From contig CAMAVM010000008.1 in NCBI GenBank assembly GCA_945861705.1, positions 32,664-96,663 on the forward strand: a DNA stretch of 64,000 bases, read 5' to 3'. Positions 18,170-27,326 of this stretch are shown one piece after another; within the stretch, counting starts at the first letter, position 1, and each line of letters starts with the position of its first letter. This DNA comes from Methylomagnum ishizawai (GTDB lineage Bacteria > Pseudomonadota > Gammaproteobacteria > Methylococcales > Methylomonadaceae). A program made the position numbers and the translations under genes. A model generated the notes under the pieces. It saw only the letters and a list, made by a program, of their open reading frames with translations. It was not told the origin of the DNA and made no database searches.

Positions 18170-19828
18170 ATGTCAGAAAAATCCAACATTCTTATCGGCT
18201 ATCTTACAGAAGTCCGTGGCGACGGCATGGAGGCACGTGTCGCTGAGGAACATTCCGGCGACTTGCCCATTATCACCATTGATGGCGAAGATATGTTAGC
18301 GGGGCAAATTGGCTCGTACATTGTTATCAAACAAAAGAATATCAATGTGTTGGCGTTAATTTTTAAGACCTGGGGGAAAGACCGCTTTGATTCAGCAGGT
18401 AAGCGCTTGACGGATCGGTTTATTTCCTTGATTCCAGTCGGTGAGATTCAAGAAAATGGCACGTTTATTCGCGGTGTACGCCACTATCCCACACCAGGTG
18501 CAAATGTATATGCGGTCGGTCTTGAGGACATTAATGCGATTTTTTCTAAGTTTCGGGATTATAAATTCTTTATCGGTCAGTTGGCTTCGCATAAGGATTA
18601 TCACTTAAGCCTGGATCCCAGAGCGTTATTTAGCAGGCATTTTGCGATTATTGGGCAGTCGGGTTCGGGTAAATCTTGGACAGTCACCAGCTTGATCCAA
18701 AACACTATCAAAGCCATGCCCAATGCCCATATCATTATGCTGGATTTGCACGGTGAATATTGCTGGAAAGATGATGATGGCACGGTGCATTCGGCTTTTC
18801 CTGACGATATGGTGCAATATGTTGATGCGATGGAAATGGAAATGCCGTATTGGATGATGTCTTATGCGGAACTGGTGGATTTGTTTATCGACCGTGACGA
18901 CAAAGGTGCGACTTTGCAAATGTCGTTTATGCGTGAGATTTTACAACAACTTAAACGTAAAGAAGCCAAAGCAATCGGGATGCCCACGGTTTCTATCGAC
19001 ACGCCGATTTACTTTTCCCTAGCGGAAATGTACATGCAGTTTAAGAATGCTAATGAGGAACGCAAAGAGTTCGGAAAAATCACTGGTCCTTTATTCGGGC
19101 AATTCGATGAATTCTTGATTAGGATGCAAAGCCGGTTCAATGATGTTCGTTATGATTTTTTGCTGAAACCTAAAATTCGTAATAATTCAGCCAGCATGGC
19201 GGATTTATTGCGGCAATTTGTGGGCTTAGGTGCCAAAAAAGCCAATATCACCGTAATTGATTTAAGCTCCGTACCGACCGACATCAGGCCCGCCATTTCG
19301 GCACAGGTAGGTCGATTGGCTTACGAGTTCAACTATTGGAATCCACGGCGGCGTGAATTCCCAATTACCTTATTGTGCGAAGAAGCCCACGCCTACATCC
19401 CACGGGAAAAAGGCGGTCAGTTTGACGGCACCAAAAAAATGATGGAACGTATTGCAAAGGAGGGACGTAAATACGGCGTTTCTATCGGTGTGGTTAGCCA
19501 ACGACCTACCGAACTGTCCGAAACCATGCTGGCACAATGCAGCTCATTTATTTGCTTACGCACCACCAATCCTGATGACCAAGCCTACATTAAAGGCTTA
19601 GTGCCAGAAGCAGAAGGCGATCTGACCGACATTTTGGCATCATTAGGTCGAGGTGAAGCTCTGGTGTTAGGCGAAGCTGCGCCGTTACCCACCCGTGTGC
19701 AAATTTATCGACCCAATCCAGAGCCGAAAAGTAATGATGTCGATTATTTCACCAGTTGGCGCGAAGGTCCAGAAGATCTGGACGTGGAAGAGATTGTTAA
19801 TTTATGGCGGACGCAAACGAGGAAATGA
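18170..19828 (+). CDS. HerA-type DNA-translocating ATPase
   Basis: A 552-residue protein with an N-terminal HAS-barrel (about 1-90: IGYLTEVRGDGMEARV) and a FtsK-like RecA domain. Walker A is GQSGSGKSWT near residue 165, Walker B region is TLLCEEAHAYIP, and an Arg-finger-like VVSQRPTELSETMLAQC follows. HerA forms hexameric rings on DNA and works with NurA in archaea; bacterial forms often pair with nuclease or SIR2 partners in phage defence. Neither NurA nor such a partner is adjacent, so its role is open. Confidence 0.88.
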   Translation: MSEKSNILIGYLTEVRGDGMEARVAEEHSGDLPIITIDGEDMLAGQIGSYIVIKQKNINVLALIFKTWGKDRFDSAGKRLTDRFISLIPVGEIQENGTFIRGVRHYPTPGANVYAVGLEDINAIFSKFRDYKFFIGQLASHKDYHLSLDPRALFSRHFAIIGQSGSGKSWTVTSLIQNTIKAMPNAHIIMLDLHGEYCWKDDDGTVHSAFPDDMVQYVDAMEMEMPYWMMSYAELVDLFIDRDDKGATLQMSFMREILQQLKRKEAKAIGMPTVSIDTPIYFSLAEMYMQFKNANEERKEFGKITGPLFGQFDEFLIRMQSRFNDVRYDFLLKPKIRNNSASMADLLRQFVGLGAKKANITVIDLSSVPTDIRPAISAQVGRLAYEFNYWNPRRREFPITLLCEEAHAYIPREKGGQFDGTKKMMERIAKEGRKYGVSIGVVSQRPTELSETMLAQCSSFICLRTTNPDDQAYIKGLVPEAEGDLTDILASLGRGEALVLGEAAPLPTRVQIYRPNPEPKSNDVDYFTSWREGPEDLDVEEIVNLWRTQTRK

Positions 19829-19946
19829 GAACTTGAGTTAATGGGTGTGCGTCTAGTATAGAGCGGACATTCTAGGGCTATCTGTTTTGATACTTATACA
19901 TGCTAGTTAATTTTTTACAGCATTTTGGAAATGTCGATAAAGTCAA

Positions 19947-20924
19947 ATGATCCATAAAAAACATCCAAAACCACATAATGAAGGTATTACTGGTCATTCT
20001 CACGCGCATGATAGTGGTCACCACCACAGCACACCTATTAACTACGGTGGTGTCTTTATTATTGCGATTGTACTCAACACGGTTTTTGTTGGTGTTGAAT
20101 TTACTTACGGCTTTATTGTTAATTCAACCGCTCTGATAGCTGATGCTGGACACAATTTATCCGATGTTTTGAGCCTGCTGTTAGCTTGGGGAGCAACTAT
20201 CCTCGCTCGGAAAGTGCCTAGTGAGCGGTACACTTATGGATTACGCAGTACGTCCATTTTGGTCGCATTAGCAAATGCCATGTTCCTGCTTGTGGTATGC
20301 GGTGCGATTGCTTGGGAAGCTCTCCAGCGTTTCCAGCAGCCACCAACAGTGGCTGGGATCACGGTTATACAAGTCGCTATCGTTGGCATTTTTATAAACA
20401 GCCTGTCCGCGTGGTTGTTCATGAGAGGCAGTAAGGACGATTTGAATATCCGAGGTGCTTATCTGCACATGGCTACCGATGCGTTGGTGTCGCTGGGCGT
20501 GGTGATCGCGGGTGTGGCGATGCTCTTCACTGGCTGGTATTGGCTGGATCCGATGATTAGTTTAATCATCGTGGCAGTCATTGTTTTTGGCACTTGGGGC
20601 TTATTAAGCGAGTCGATGCACCTGGCGTTAAACGCCGTCCCCATAAACATTGATTTATCCGCAATTGACCGGTATTTACGTCAGCACCACGGGGTAACTG
20701 ATATTCATGACTTGCACGTTTGGGGCATGAGTACGACAGAAAGTGCTTTAACCGTTCATCTGGTCATGCCTAATGGCTACCCTGGAGATGCAATTATGGA
20801 TGAAATCATGCGCACGCTCAGAACGCAATTCTCAATCCATCACAGCACTTTGCAAATTGAACAGGGAACAACCGATCATTCGTGTTCCCTGCATCCAAGT
20901 AAATCAGAACAGCATCAGCACTGA
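19947..20924 (+). CDS. Cation diffusion facilitator (Zn/Co/Cd exporter)
   Basis: A 325-residue CDF transporter of the ZitB/CzcD group. A His-rich cytoplasmic N-terminus (GHSHAHDSGHHH) precedes six membrane helices. Metal-site motifs are NSTALIADAGHNLSDVLSL in helix II and HMATDALVSLGVV in helix V. The C-terminal ferredoxin-like domain (VTDIHDLHVWGMST) is followed by a His/Cys tail. It exports divalent metal in exchange for protons. The frame starts 118 bases after herA and seems independent. Confidence 0.93.
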   Translation: MIHKKHPKPHNEGITGHSHAHDSGHHHSTPINYGGVFIIAIVLNTVFVGVEFTYGFIVNSTALIADAGHNLSDVLSLLLAWGATILARKVPSERYTYGLRSTSILVALANAMFLLVVCGAIAWEALQRFQQPPTVAGITVIQVAIVGIFINSLSAWLFMRGSKDDLNIRGAYLHMATDALVSLGVVIAGVAMLFTGWYWLDPMISLIIVAVIVFGTWGLLSESMHLALNAVPINIDLSAIDRYLRQHHGVTDIHDLHVWGMSTTESALTVHLVMPNGYPGDAIMDEIMRTLRTQFSIHHSTLQIEQGTTDHSCSLHPSKSEQHQH

Positions 20925-21249
20925 GGAGCATGATGCCAAAAAGTTCGACCCTGCTTGCTAATTACAGTACTGAATTGTAGTTTTTTTACGATCTGTCTTC
21001 TCACAAAGTGTTAACTATTCTAAAAACTAATTGAACATTTTAGCTTTTGGCAGGAATCATAGTTAATAGTTTTTCGTTCAAATGCTGGTCTGGGCGATTA
21101 ACTGTTTTAGCTAAAATTAACAGCCAATTTTATATAAATCGTGAGATTTGTAGTGTTATGATTCAAATCATGCTTTTGAAGTGTTTTAAAAGGTTAACTG
21201 GGTACTGCAATTTGAAGGTTCTGGTTAACGAAAAGATGAGGAGAGCAAT
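20925..21249. other. 325-base intergenic region before the ECF sigma operon
   Basis: No gene is supported. It contains the conserved block 21013-21060 that recurs upstream of the secreted-protein gene at 24055. The rest of the leader up to the TTG at 21250 shows no further recognised signal. Confidence 0.5.
21013..21060 (+). promoter_or_regulatory. Candidate ECF-type promoter region, shared with 23944-23990
   Basis: AACTATT (21013), then TTGAACA, then GGAATCAT (21053-21060). The same three words in the same order and within one or two bases of the same spacing occur at 23944-23990. GGAAT resembles the GGAAC -35 element of ECF promoters. Autoregulation of the sigma operon is the natural inference. 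Confidence 0.5.
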
Positions 21250-21888
21250 TTGGCAAAAACGGTGGATGATGCGCTGGGGATAGCGTTACTCAAGCGCATA
21301 GCGGCGAAGGATCGCAAGGCATTCGAGGAATTTTATTACCTGTATGCAGAAGGATTTGGCAGATTCCTCATGAAAATGTTGAAACAGCAAGACTGGGTAG
21401 ATGAGGCAGTCAATGATGTGATGTTGACAATCTGGCAATCGGCAGAACGCTACGATCCTGAACGGGGACGACTGTCCACTTGGTTGTTTGGTATTGCCCA
21501 TAACAAAGGGCTGAAAATACTGGAACGGAATGGGCGACATCGTGAACAATCGCTGGAGGACTATGCTGGTGAGGTTGATAATGACGGAGACGATGCACCT
21601 GAGCATTATCATGCAGCCATATCCGCAAGCTCAGAACCAGAACGAATGGTTATGGGATGGGAGCTGGGTGATGCGATGACGTGGGCGTTTTCCAGACTGT
21701 CTGCCGATCATCTGGCGGTGATTGACTTGTGCTTTGGCGAGGATTACTCCTATCAGGAAATTGCCGATATTGTGGGTTGCCCAATCAACACCGTGAAAAC
21801 CCGCTTGTTTCATGCACGTAAGCATTTGGCGGAACTACTGGCACGTAAGGGTTTCTCACTGCCTGAACAAGGTAAGGTAATGATATGA
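21250..21888 (+). CDS. ECF-family RNA polymerase sigma factor
   Basis: A 212-residue extracytoplasmic-function sigma factor. Region 2 is FEEFYYLYAEGFGRFL to LSTWLFGIAHNKGLKIL (about 20-90), and region 4 is LDLCFGEDYSYQEIADIVGC-like with PINTVKTRLFHARKHL near the end. The start is TTG at 21250: AGGAGAG lies seven bases upstream and no in-frame ATG is nearby. It overlaps the anti-sigma gene by four bases (ATGA) and presumably activates its own operon and the gene at 24055. Confidence 0.9.
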   Translation: MAKTVDDALGIALLKRIAAKDRKAFEEFYYLYAEGFGRFLMKMLKQQDWVDEAVNDVMLTIWQSAERYDPERGRLSTWLFGIAHNKGLKILERNGRHREQSLEDYAGEVDNDGDDAPEHYHAAISASSEPERMVMGWELGDAMTWAFSRLSADHLAVIDLCFGEDYSYQEIADIVGCPINTVKTRLFHARKHLAELLARKGFSLPEQGKVMI

Positions 21889-22574
21889 CTGAAAATAAAC
21901 CAAGCAATACAATAGCTACCGAGCATACCGAGTTGGAAGGCTTAATACCTTGGTACGTCAATGGTACGCTTTCTACCGAGGAAAGTGCGGCGGTGAAACA
22001 ACATATAGCGGTGTGCGAACAATGCCAAAGCGAAGCATTACGATGCCAAAGTTTGGTGGGTCAACTTCCAGCAGCACAAGAAATTTGGAAGCCTTCGGCA
22101 GCGCACTTTACCGGCATTCTTGCCAATGTAGATAAGCTTGAGGCTGCGACAGCTAAACCGGATACCAGTCGTACGAAAACTACGTTGGGGCTTTTCCAAC
22201 GTATTTGCGCTTGCTTATCGCAAACACCTAGTCCAGTGCGTTGGACACTGGCATTTGAAACCCTGGCTTTTGCGGCACTGGCCTTATTTTTGGTGTTACC
22301 AAATTCACCCATTCCGAAGACGGGCGGGGTATTTGAGACGCTCTCCAATGCGGAATCGTCGACCACAAAAGGCAAATCCATTCGGCTGGTGTTCTCCGAA
22401 GACATGACGACACGGGAATTGTTCGACTTACTGAAACAGGCCAAGGCGCAGATTCGCCAAGGTCCATCTGAGGTTGGAAGTTATACGATTGAAGTAGCTT
22501 CTAAGGATGAGGCACAATCACTGTCCGTCTTACGTGCAAATCCCAAAGTGAGGCTAGCGCAGGCGGTCGAATAG
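21885..22574 (+). CDS. Anti-sigma factor with zinc-finger and I9-like exported domain
   Basis: A 229-residue protein. The cytoplasmic N-terminus has the anti-sigma zinc motif (H40, C44, C47) after LIPWYVNGTLS. One transmembrane helix spans about 119-138. The exported part (164-229) has a beta-alpha-beta-beta-alpha-beta look: IRLVF, TTRELFDLLKQAKAQI, SYTIEV, then LRANPKVRLAQAVE. That last block resembles the end of the subtilase prodomain next door (LQADSRVVLAQENQ). It should hold the ECF sigma factor at the membrane until released by proteolysis. Confidence 0.85.
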   Translation: MTENKPSNTIATEHTELEGLIPWYVNGTLSTEESAAVKQHIAVCEQCQSEALRCQSLVGQLPAAQEIWKPSAAHFTGILANVDKLEAATAKPDTSRTKTTLGLFQRICACLSQTPSPVRWTLAFETLAFAALALFLVLPNSPIPKTGGVFETLSNAESSTTKGKSIRLVFSEDMTTRELFDLLKQAKAQIRQGPSEVGSYTIEVASKDEAQSLSVLRANPKVRLAQAVE

Positions 22575-22588
22575 CGTTCTGCTAGCTC

Positions 22589-23812
22589 ATGACAACAACA
22601 AGACTTAGCTTGTGTTTGTGCATTGCCACATCGTTGTGGCTACTCGGCTGTGCTGAGTTACCTCCACATTTCTTCGAGGGCATTAACGAGCTACCCAAGC
22701 AGATGGTAAGCCGCCAAGTGTTGGTGACGTTGCCGGAAAATCTCAAATCAGAATGGGCAACAATACAAGAGGAACTGGCAAGACGCAATGACATACTGAC
22801 ATCCGGTGAATTTCCGCTACCTTCCATCGGCGTGGATTGCCTGGTTTACCAAGTGCCGGAGCAAGAAAATCTGGAACAAGTCATTCAGCAACTACAAGCG
22901 GATTCCCGCGTGGTACTCGCGCAAGAAAACCAAGTGTTTGAAGGTATACAAAGCAGTGAAAGCGATGAATTTGCCGCGATTAGCTATGCCCCAAAGCTTG
23001 TTCATGCAGATACCGCCCATCAACTCGCCACAGGTAAAGGAATCCGTATAGCCGTGGTGGATACAGGGGCAGAAAAAGACCATCCCGACTTCAAAGATCA
23101 GCATTTGGAAACCGCCAATTTTGTAGATGGCAGCGATTATGCTTTTGCTCATGATCGCCACGGTACTGCAATAACGGGTGTGATTGCCGCAAAAGCAAAC
23201 GATGGAATCGGTATTTATGGCATAGCACCGGATGCCGAAGTCAGCGTTTTAAAAGCCTGTTGGTATCCAGAAACCTCAGATGCCAAGGCACAATGCAGCA
23301 GTTGGTCGCTGGCAAAAGCATTGGATGCGGCGATTAGCAGTGGGGTACGTATCATCAATTTAAGTTTGGCGGGGTCACATGATGAATTACTGGGCAAACT
23401 TCTCGAAACCGCCCATCAGCGCGGTATAAGCATTGTCGCAGCAAGTCTGGAAAAACAAGCGCAGCCAGGATTCCCCGCAGAACTGCCATTTGTGATTCCG
23501 GTGATTTCCACTGGTCCAGACGGGCAGGTAGCGCAACCCGCTTGGTTAGCGCGATTTCCTGGCGTTGTGGTTGCGCCAGGCGTAGAAATTTTGACGACTG
23601 TACCTAACGATGGCTACGATTTTGTGTCCGGCAGCTCTCTGGCAGCCGCTCATGTCAGTGGCATTATTGCGTTATTGCTTGAGGTAAAGCCCCAGCTTTC
23701 GCCTGAGCAGATCAAAGCATTGCTCCTGCGTAATGGTAAGCAGCAATCGGCTGCACCGCTACATTCATTGGATGTGTGGGCTATTTTGCAAGCACTTGAT
23801 ACTGAAAAGTAG
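22589..23812 (+). CDS. Subtilisin-family serine protease, putative lipoprotein
   Basis: A 407-residue S8 peptidase. The lipobox LLGC (Cys21) predicts a lipid-anchored envelope protein. Residues ~42-118 look like an I9-type inhibitory prodomain. The catalytic triad is Asp158 (AVVDTG), His191 (DRHGTAITG) and Ser350 (SGSSLAAAH); the usual GTS is GSS here. It is 14 bases downstream of the anti-sigma gene. It may be the protease that acts on the anti-sigma factor, or an effector of the response; context favours the first, without proof. Confidence 0.9.
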   Translation: MTTTRLSLCLCIATSLWLLGCAELPPHFFEGINELPKQMVSRQVLVTLPENLKSEWATIQEELARRNDILTSGEFPLPSIGVDCLVYQVPEQENLEQVIQQLQADSRVVLAQENQVFEGIQSSESDEFAAISYAPKLVHADTAHQLATGKGIRIAVVDTGAEKDHPDFKDQHLETANFVDGSDYAFAHDRHGTAITGVIAAKANDGIGIYGIAPDAEVSVLKACWYPETSDAKAQCSSWSLAKALDAAISSGVRIINLSLAGSHDELLGKLLETAHQRGISIVAASLEKQAQPGFPAELPFVIPVISTGPDGQVAQPAWLARFPGVVVAPGVEILTTVPNDGYDFVSGSSLAAAHVSGIIALLLEVKPQLSPEQIKALLLRNGKQQSAAPLHSLDVWAILQALDTEK

Positions 23813-23911
23813 AGACTTCCCTCTGAATTAGCTAGATCGCTTGCCCCGCGTTTTCATATAAACTCTCCTAAGTATAGCTATTCAAGTAATTGATTTAATA
23901 GAAATATTGTA

Positions 23912-23955
23912 TTTTTAATAGCGTTTTCAAAAAAATCTGTAGAAACTATTAAAAA
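23912..23955. repeat. Inverted repeat upstream of the secreted-protein gene
   Basis: Ten-base arms TTTTTAATAG (23912-23921) and CTATTAAAAA (23946-23955) enclose a 24-base AT-rich spacer. The right arm overlaps the conserved block at 23944. It could be an operator, but the low complexity makes chance possible. Confidence 0.4.
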
Positions 23956-23990
23956 TAATTTGAACAAATTTGATACATGACCGGAATCAT
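23944..23990 (+). promoter_or_regulatory. Candidate ECF-dependent promoter of the secreted-protein gene
   Basis: AACTATT, TTGAACA and GGAATCAT (23983-23990) occur as upstream of the ECF sigma operon, here 65 bases before the ATG at 24055. The shared block is the main reason to call the downstream gene a regulon member. Confidence 0.5.
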
Positions 23991-24054
23991 GAGTCAGGGA
24001 GGGATAAAAACTTCCTGATCACAAATCTTATTATTTATTACGGGAGATTCCATC

Positions 24055-24666
24055 ATGAAAAAGCAATATTCATTTAAAGTTATTGCAGGTTTGGCATTGG
24101 TTAATTCGATGCTGCTATGTACTCAGGCAAGTGCTACTGATTTGGAAAGCATCAGATTTCCACTGGTACGTCCTGCGGTTTTAGGCCAAACCTGCGCGCT
24201 TGAGGCTAAAGGTAAAGTGAAGGTCACTACATTAGGCAATGTAGAAGTCATGGATGTCAAAATTGAAGGCTTACCAAGCAATACTGGGTTCGATGCCTTT
24301 GTTATTCAAGTGCCTAATTTTCCATTCGGCATGTCTTGGTATCAAGGCGACATTCAAACCAATGGTCGCGGGAAAGGCTATGCTCGATTTGTAGGTCGGT
24401 TCAATGAAGAAACCTTTATCGTAGCACCCGGTACGCCGACTGTTGCGCCGCTAACACACACTGGCGATGCGGGTGAGAACCCTGTTACCAAGCCCATTCA
24501 TACTTACCATATCGGTATTTGGTTTAATTCACCTGCTGATGCAGTAAAAGCTGGCTGTCCAGGTGCTACAACCCCATTCAATGGTGAACACAACGCCGGC
24601 ATACAGATATTGAATACCAGCACTTTTGTCGATGAAGAAGGTCCATTACTGAAACTTAAACCTTAA
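24055..24666 (+). CDS. Secreted protein of unknown function, probable ECF regulon member
   Basis: A 203-residue protein with a Sec signal peptide (about 1-27, ending CTQASA-T). The mature part is probably beta-rich, with two cysteines (in GQTCALEAKG and KAGCPGATT) that could form a disulfide. Notable segments are VMDVKIEGLPSNTGFDAFVIQVP and YHIGIWFNSPADA. I do not recognise a family. GGGAGA lies before the ATG. It follows the sigma/anti-sigma/subtilase operon after 240 bases and carries the same upstream block. Confidence 0.75.
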   Translation: MKKQYSFKVIAGLALVNSMLLCTQASATDLESIRFPLVRPAVLGQTCALEAKGKVKVTTLGNVEVMDVKIEGLPSNTGFDAFVIQVPNFPFGMSWYQGDIQTNGRGKGYARFVGRFNEETFIVAPGTPTVAPLTHTGDAGENPVTKPIHTYHIGIWFNSPADAVKAGCPGATTPFNGEHNAGIQILNTSTFVDEEGPLLKLKP

Positions 24667-24733
24667 TTACATCAGCAAGCTAAGTTGCAAGTATGTTTTC
24701 TTACAGGTACTTAGTAACGTTGTTAAGTGTGCA

Positions 24734-24769
24734 TTTGATGAGTTGGACGGTGTGTGCCAACTCATCAAA
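24734..24769 (+). terminator. Perfect 13-bp stem-loop after the secreted-protein gene
   Basis: Arms 24734-24746 and 24757-24769 (TTTGATGAGTTGG and its complement) with a 10-base loop, about 70 bases after the stop. It has no T-run on the plus strand, so termination or mRNA protection are both possible. Confidence 0.5.
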
Positions 24770-24876
24770 ACGGTAGCTATATTGGATTAGACAGAGTTAA
24801 TCAGTATCACGTTTAAAAATGGCTAGGTTAATCGGTGAGCCACTTAATTTTCATATCTTTAGTTTAGGTGACAACG

Positions 24877-25131
24877 ATGAACACCTTGAATATCTGTAAA
24901 TTATGGGTATTTGCTTTTATCTTCGCTAGTTCTAAGCACGATGTAAGCATAAACACCCACGAATCATCAAAGAACAAGCTGTCAGATAAATATTATCGGG
25001 ATTTTAGCCAGTCAGAATTTGCTTTATACAGCGGAGTTGAATCTGAATGCGAGCTTGAAAGCTGGTTTGATGAGGATCAGAAAGCCCCTTTGTATGAAAT
25101 GAGTACAGAAGACAATTCTGCATTGTATTGA
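24877..25131 (+). CDS. Small hypothetical protein
   Basis: An 84-residue frame from ATG 24877, with AGGTGA six bases upstream. A short hydrophobic stretch (LWVFAFIFASS) is followed by an acidic, Ser/Tyr-rich tail (SECELESWFDEDQ). It could be a small exported protein. No relative is recognised; the ribosome site is the chief support. Confidence 0.4.
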   Translation: MNTLNICKLWVFAFIFASSKHDVSINTHESSKNKLSDKYYRDFSQSEFALYSGVESECELESWFDEDQKAPLYEMSTEDNSALY

Positions 25132-25408
25132 TTTTATTATGTTTCCGAGAAAGGGAGCGCGGTAATCAGCGAGCTGATGGCAGTCTTAATTTTTTGAGAT
25201 CCGTAGGGCTTCTAAAATCAGAAAAAATACCCTGGGGATAAATTTCCTTAAACCTGACAAATTCGGTAGAATTCGCCGCTTTTAGTTGAGTTGTAAGCAA
25301 TCCTGAGTGAATAATTAGGTATTAACAACACCTACGCTCCCAGTTCATCAACTTACAACTTCATAAGCAATATGTACCTCAATTAAAGTACATATTTTTC
25401 ATAAGATT

Positions 25409-26995
25409 ATGTCAGAAACAGAAATAACTTCAGAATCAAAACGGCGACGTACGTTTGCCATTATCTCCCATCCTGATGCGGGTAAAACCACCATTACGGA
25501 AAAATTATTGCTGTTTGGCGGGGCGATACAGCTTGCGGGTTCGGTTAAGGGGCGGAAAGCAGCGCGTCACGCGACCTCTGATTGGATGGAAATGGAAAAG
25601 GAGCGGGGCATCTCCGTGACGACCTCGGTTATGCAGTTTGAGCATAAAGATTGTGTTATCAATCTGTTAGATACTCCAGGTCATGAGGATTTTTCTGAAG
25701 ACACGTATCGCACCTTAACGGCGGTCGATTCGGCGTTGATGGTGATTGACGTTGCCAAAGGTGTCGAAGAGCGGACGATAAACCTGATGGAGGTATGTCG
25801 ATTGCGTACCACTCCAATCCTTACCTTCATCAATAAACTGGATAGGGAAGGTAAAGAACCGATTGAGTTGATGGACGAAGTGGAAAATGTACTGAACATT
25901 AAATGTGCGCCGATGACTTGGCCTATCGGCATGGGCAAGCGATTTAAGGGTGTTTATCATTTATATAAGGATGAAATTCATTTGTTCAGCGCCCAACATG
26001 GCGGAAAAATCGCGGCTGCTGAGGTCATCAAAGGTTTGTATAATCCCAAACTGGATGAATTGTTAAAAGACCAGGCCGACGAGCTAAGGGAGGAAATCGA
26101 TTTGGTCAAAGGCGCAAGCCATGACTATGATTATTCTGAATATATGTCAGGTAAGCTGACACCGGTGTTTTTTGGCTCTGCAATCAATAACTTCGGCATT
26201 TTGGAATTGCTGGATGCGTTTGCTGAATTTGCGCCGTCACCCAGGCCAAGACAAGCAGAACAACGCCTAGTTGCGCCAGAAGAAGACAAATTCACCGGAT
26301 TCGTATTCAAAGTTCAGGCCAATATGGATCCCGCGCATCGTGATAGGGTAGCGTTTTTGCGGGTGTGTTCGGGCAAATTCGATAAGGGCATGAAGGTTAA
26401 CCATGTCCGTATCGGCAAGCAAGTTCAAGTCAGCAATGCCATTACCTTTCAAGCGGATACGCGCAAGAATGTTGAAGAAGCGTACCCTGGCGATATTATC
26501 GGCCTGCATAATCACGGTACGATTCAGGTTGGCGATACCTTTACCCAAGGCGAAACCTTAAAATATGGTGGTATTCCGTATTTTGCGCCGGAATTATTCC
26601 GGCGCGTTGTGCTAAAAGACCCACTACGGGCGAAAGCACTCCAAAAAGGGCTGGTGCAATTGACTGAAGAGGGTGCGACGCAATTATTCAAACCATTGAA
26701 AAATAATGACCTTATCTTAGGTGCGGTCGGTATTTTACAGTTTGATGTGACGGCGTATCGCCTTAAAGGTGAATACAATGTGGAATGCGTTTACGATAAC
26801 GTACCCATTTCTACAGTACGTTGGGTAAGTTCAGATAAACCTTCAAAATTGGAAGAATTCAAGACTAGGGCTTTCGAGAATTTGGCAGAGGATGGCGGTG
26901 GCTACTTGGTCTACCTTGCTACGAGCAGAGTCAATCTGCAACTTACTGAGGAACGTTGGCCGGACATTAAATTCAGTGCCACACGGGAATTATAA
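25409..26995 (+). CDS. prfC: Peptide chain release factor 3
   Basis: A 528-residue translational GTPase that recycles RF1/RF2 after peptide release. G motifs are visible: P-loop SHPDAGKTT near residue 21, [12 protein letters not shown] (G3) and FINKLDREG (G4). [20 protein letters not shown] is the RF3 opening (EF-G uses another form). Domains II and III follow with the usual length. The leader has no strong ribosome site. Confidence 0.96.
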   Translation: MSETEITSESKRRRTFAIISHPDAGKTTITEKLLLFGGAIQLAGSVKGRKAARHATSDWMEMEKERGISVTTSVMQFEHKDCVINLLDTPGHEDFSEDTYRTLTAVDSALMVIDVAKGVEERTINLMEVCRLRTTPILTFINKLDREGKEPIELMDEVENVLNIKCAPMTWPIGMGKRFKGVYHLYKDEIHLFSAQHGGKIAAAEVIKGLYNPKLDELLKDQADELREEIDLVKGASHDYDYSEYMSGKLTPVFFGSAINNFGILELLDAFAEFAPSPRPRQAEQRLVAPEEDKFTGFVFKVQANMDPAHRDRVAFLRVCSGKFDKGMKVNHVRIGKQVQVSNAITFQADTRKNVEEAYPGDIIGLHNHGTIQVGDTFTQGETLKYGGIPYFAPELFRRVVLKDPLRAKALQKGLVQLTEEGATQLFKPLKNNDLILGAVGILQFDVTAYRLKGEYNVECVYDNVPISTVRWVSSDKPSKLEEFKTRAFENLAEDGGGYLVYLATSRVNLQLTEERWPDIKFSATREL

Positions 26996-27326
26996 CCCTC
27001 AAAGTAGGTGATAAATGAGACTACCTCCATTTTGTTATATAATGGAGTAGTAATCTTTAGCGGTTTGAGGAAATTATCGCTATTTTCATCTAGTCTTGAC
27101 CGGATGCGGGTAGTGGCTAGTCGTAAGCCCCTCTTTATCTCAACAAGCAGAAGCATTTTCAGTTATTGAATATGCGTTTATTTTGTTTTTTGGGTTAGCG
27201 TCTTTACTGCTGCGTCGTAGCGGTATTGAGCATTGGGCATTGACATGCGTCCCCTTTGTACTTTAAAGTTACCGCCGCATAACGAATATGTAAGCAACAA
27301 TTATTATAACCTTCGGAGCACATACC
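26996..27326. other. 331-base intergenic region upstream of the RuMP cluster
   Basis: No gene is supported. A promoter candidate lies at 27240-27268, and GGAG about 10 bases before the hps ATG is the ribosome site. The rest shows only weak short repeats. Confidence 0.5.
27240..27268 (+). promoter_or_regulatory. Candidate promoter for the RuMP genes
   Basis: A perfect -35 TTGACA (27240-27245) is followed after 16-17 bases by TTTAAA/TTAAAG, a poor -10. The start point would be about 50 bases before the hps ATG. Confidence 0.4.
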
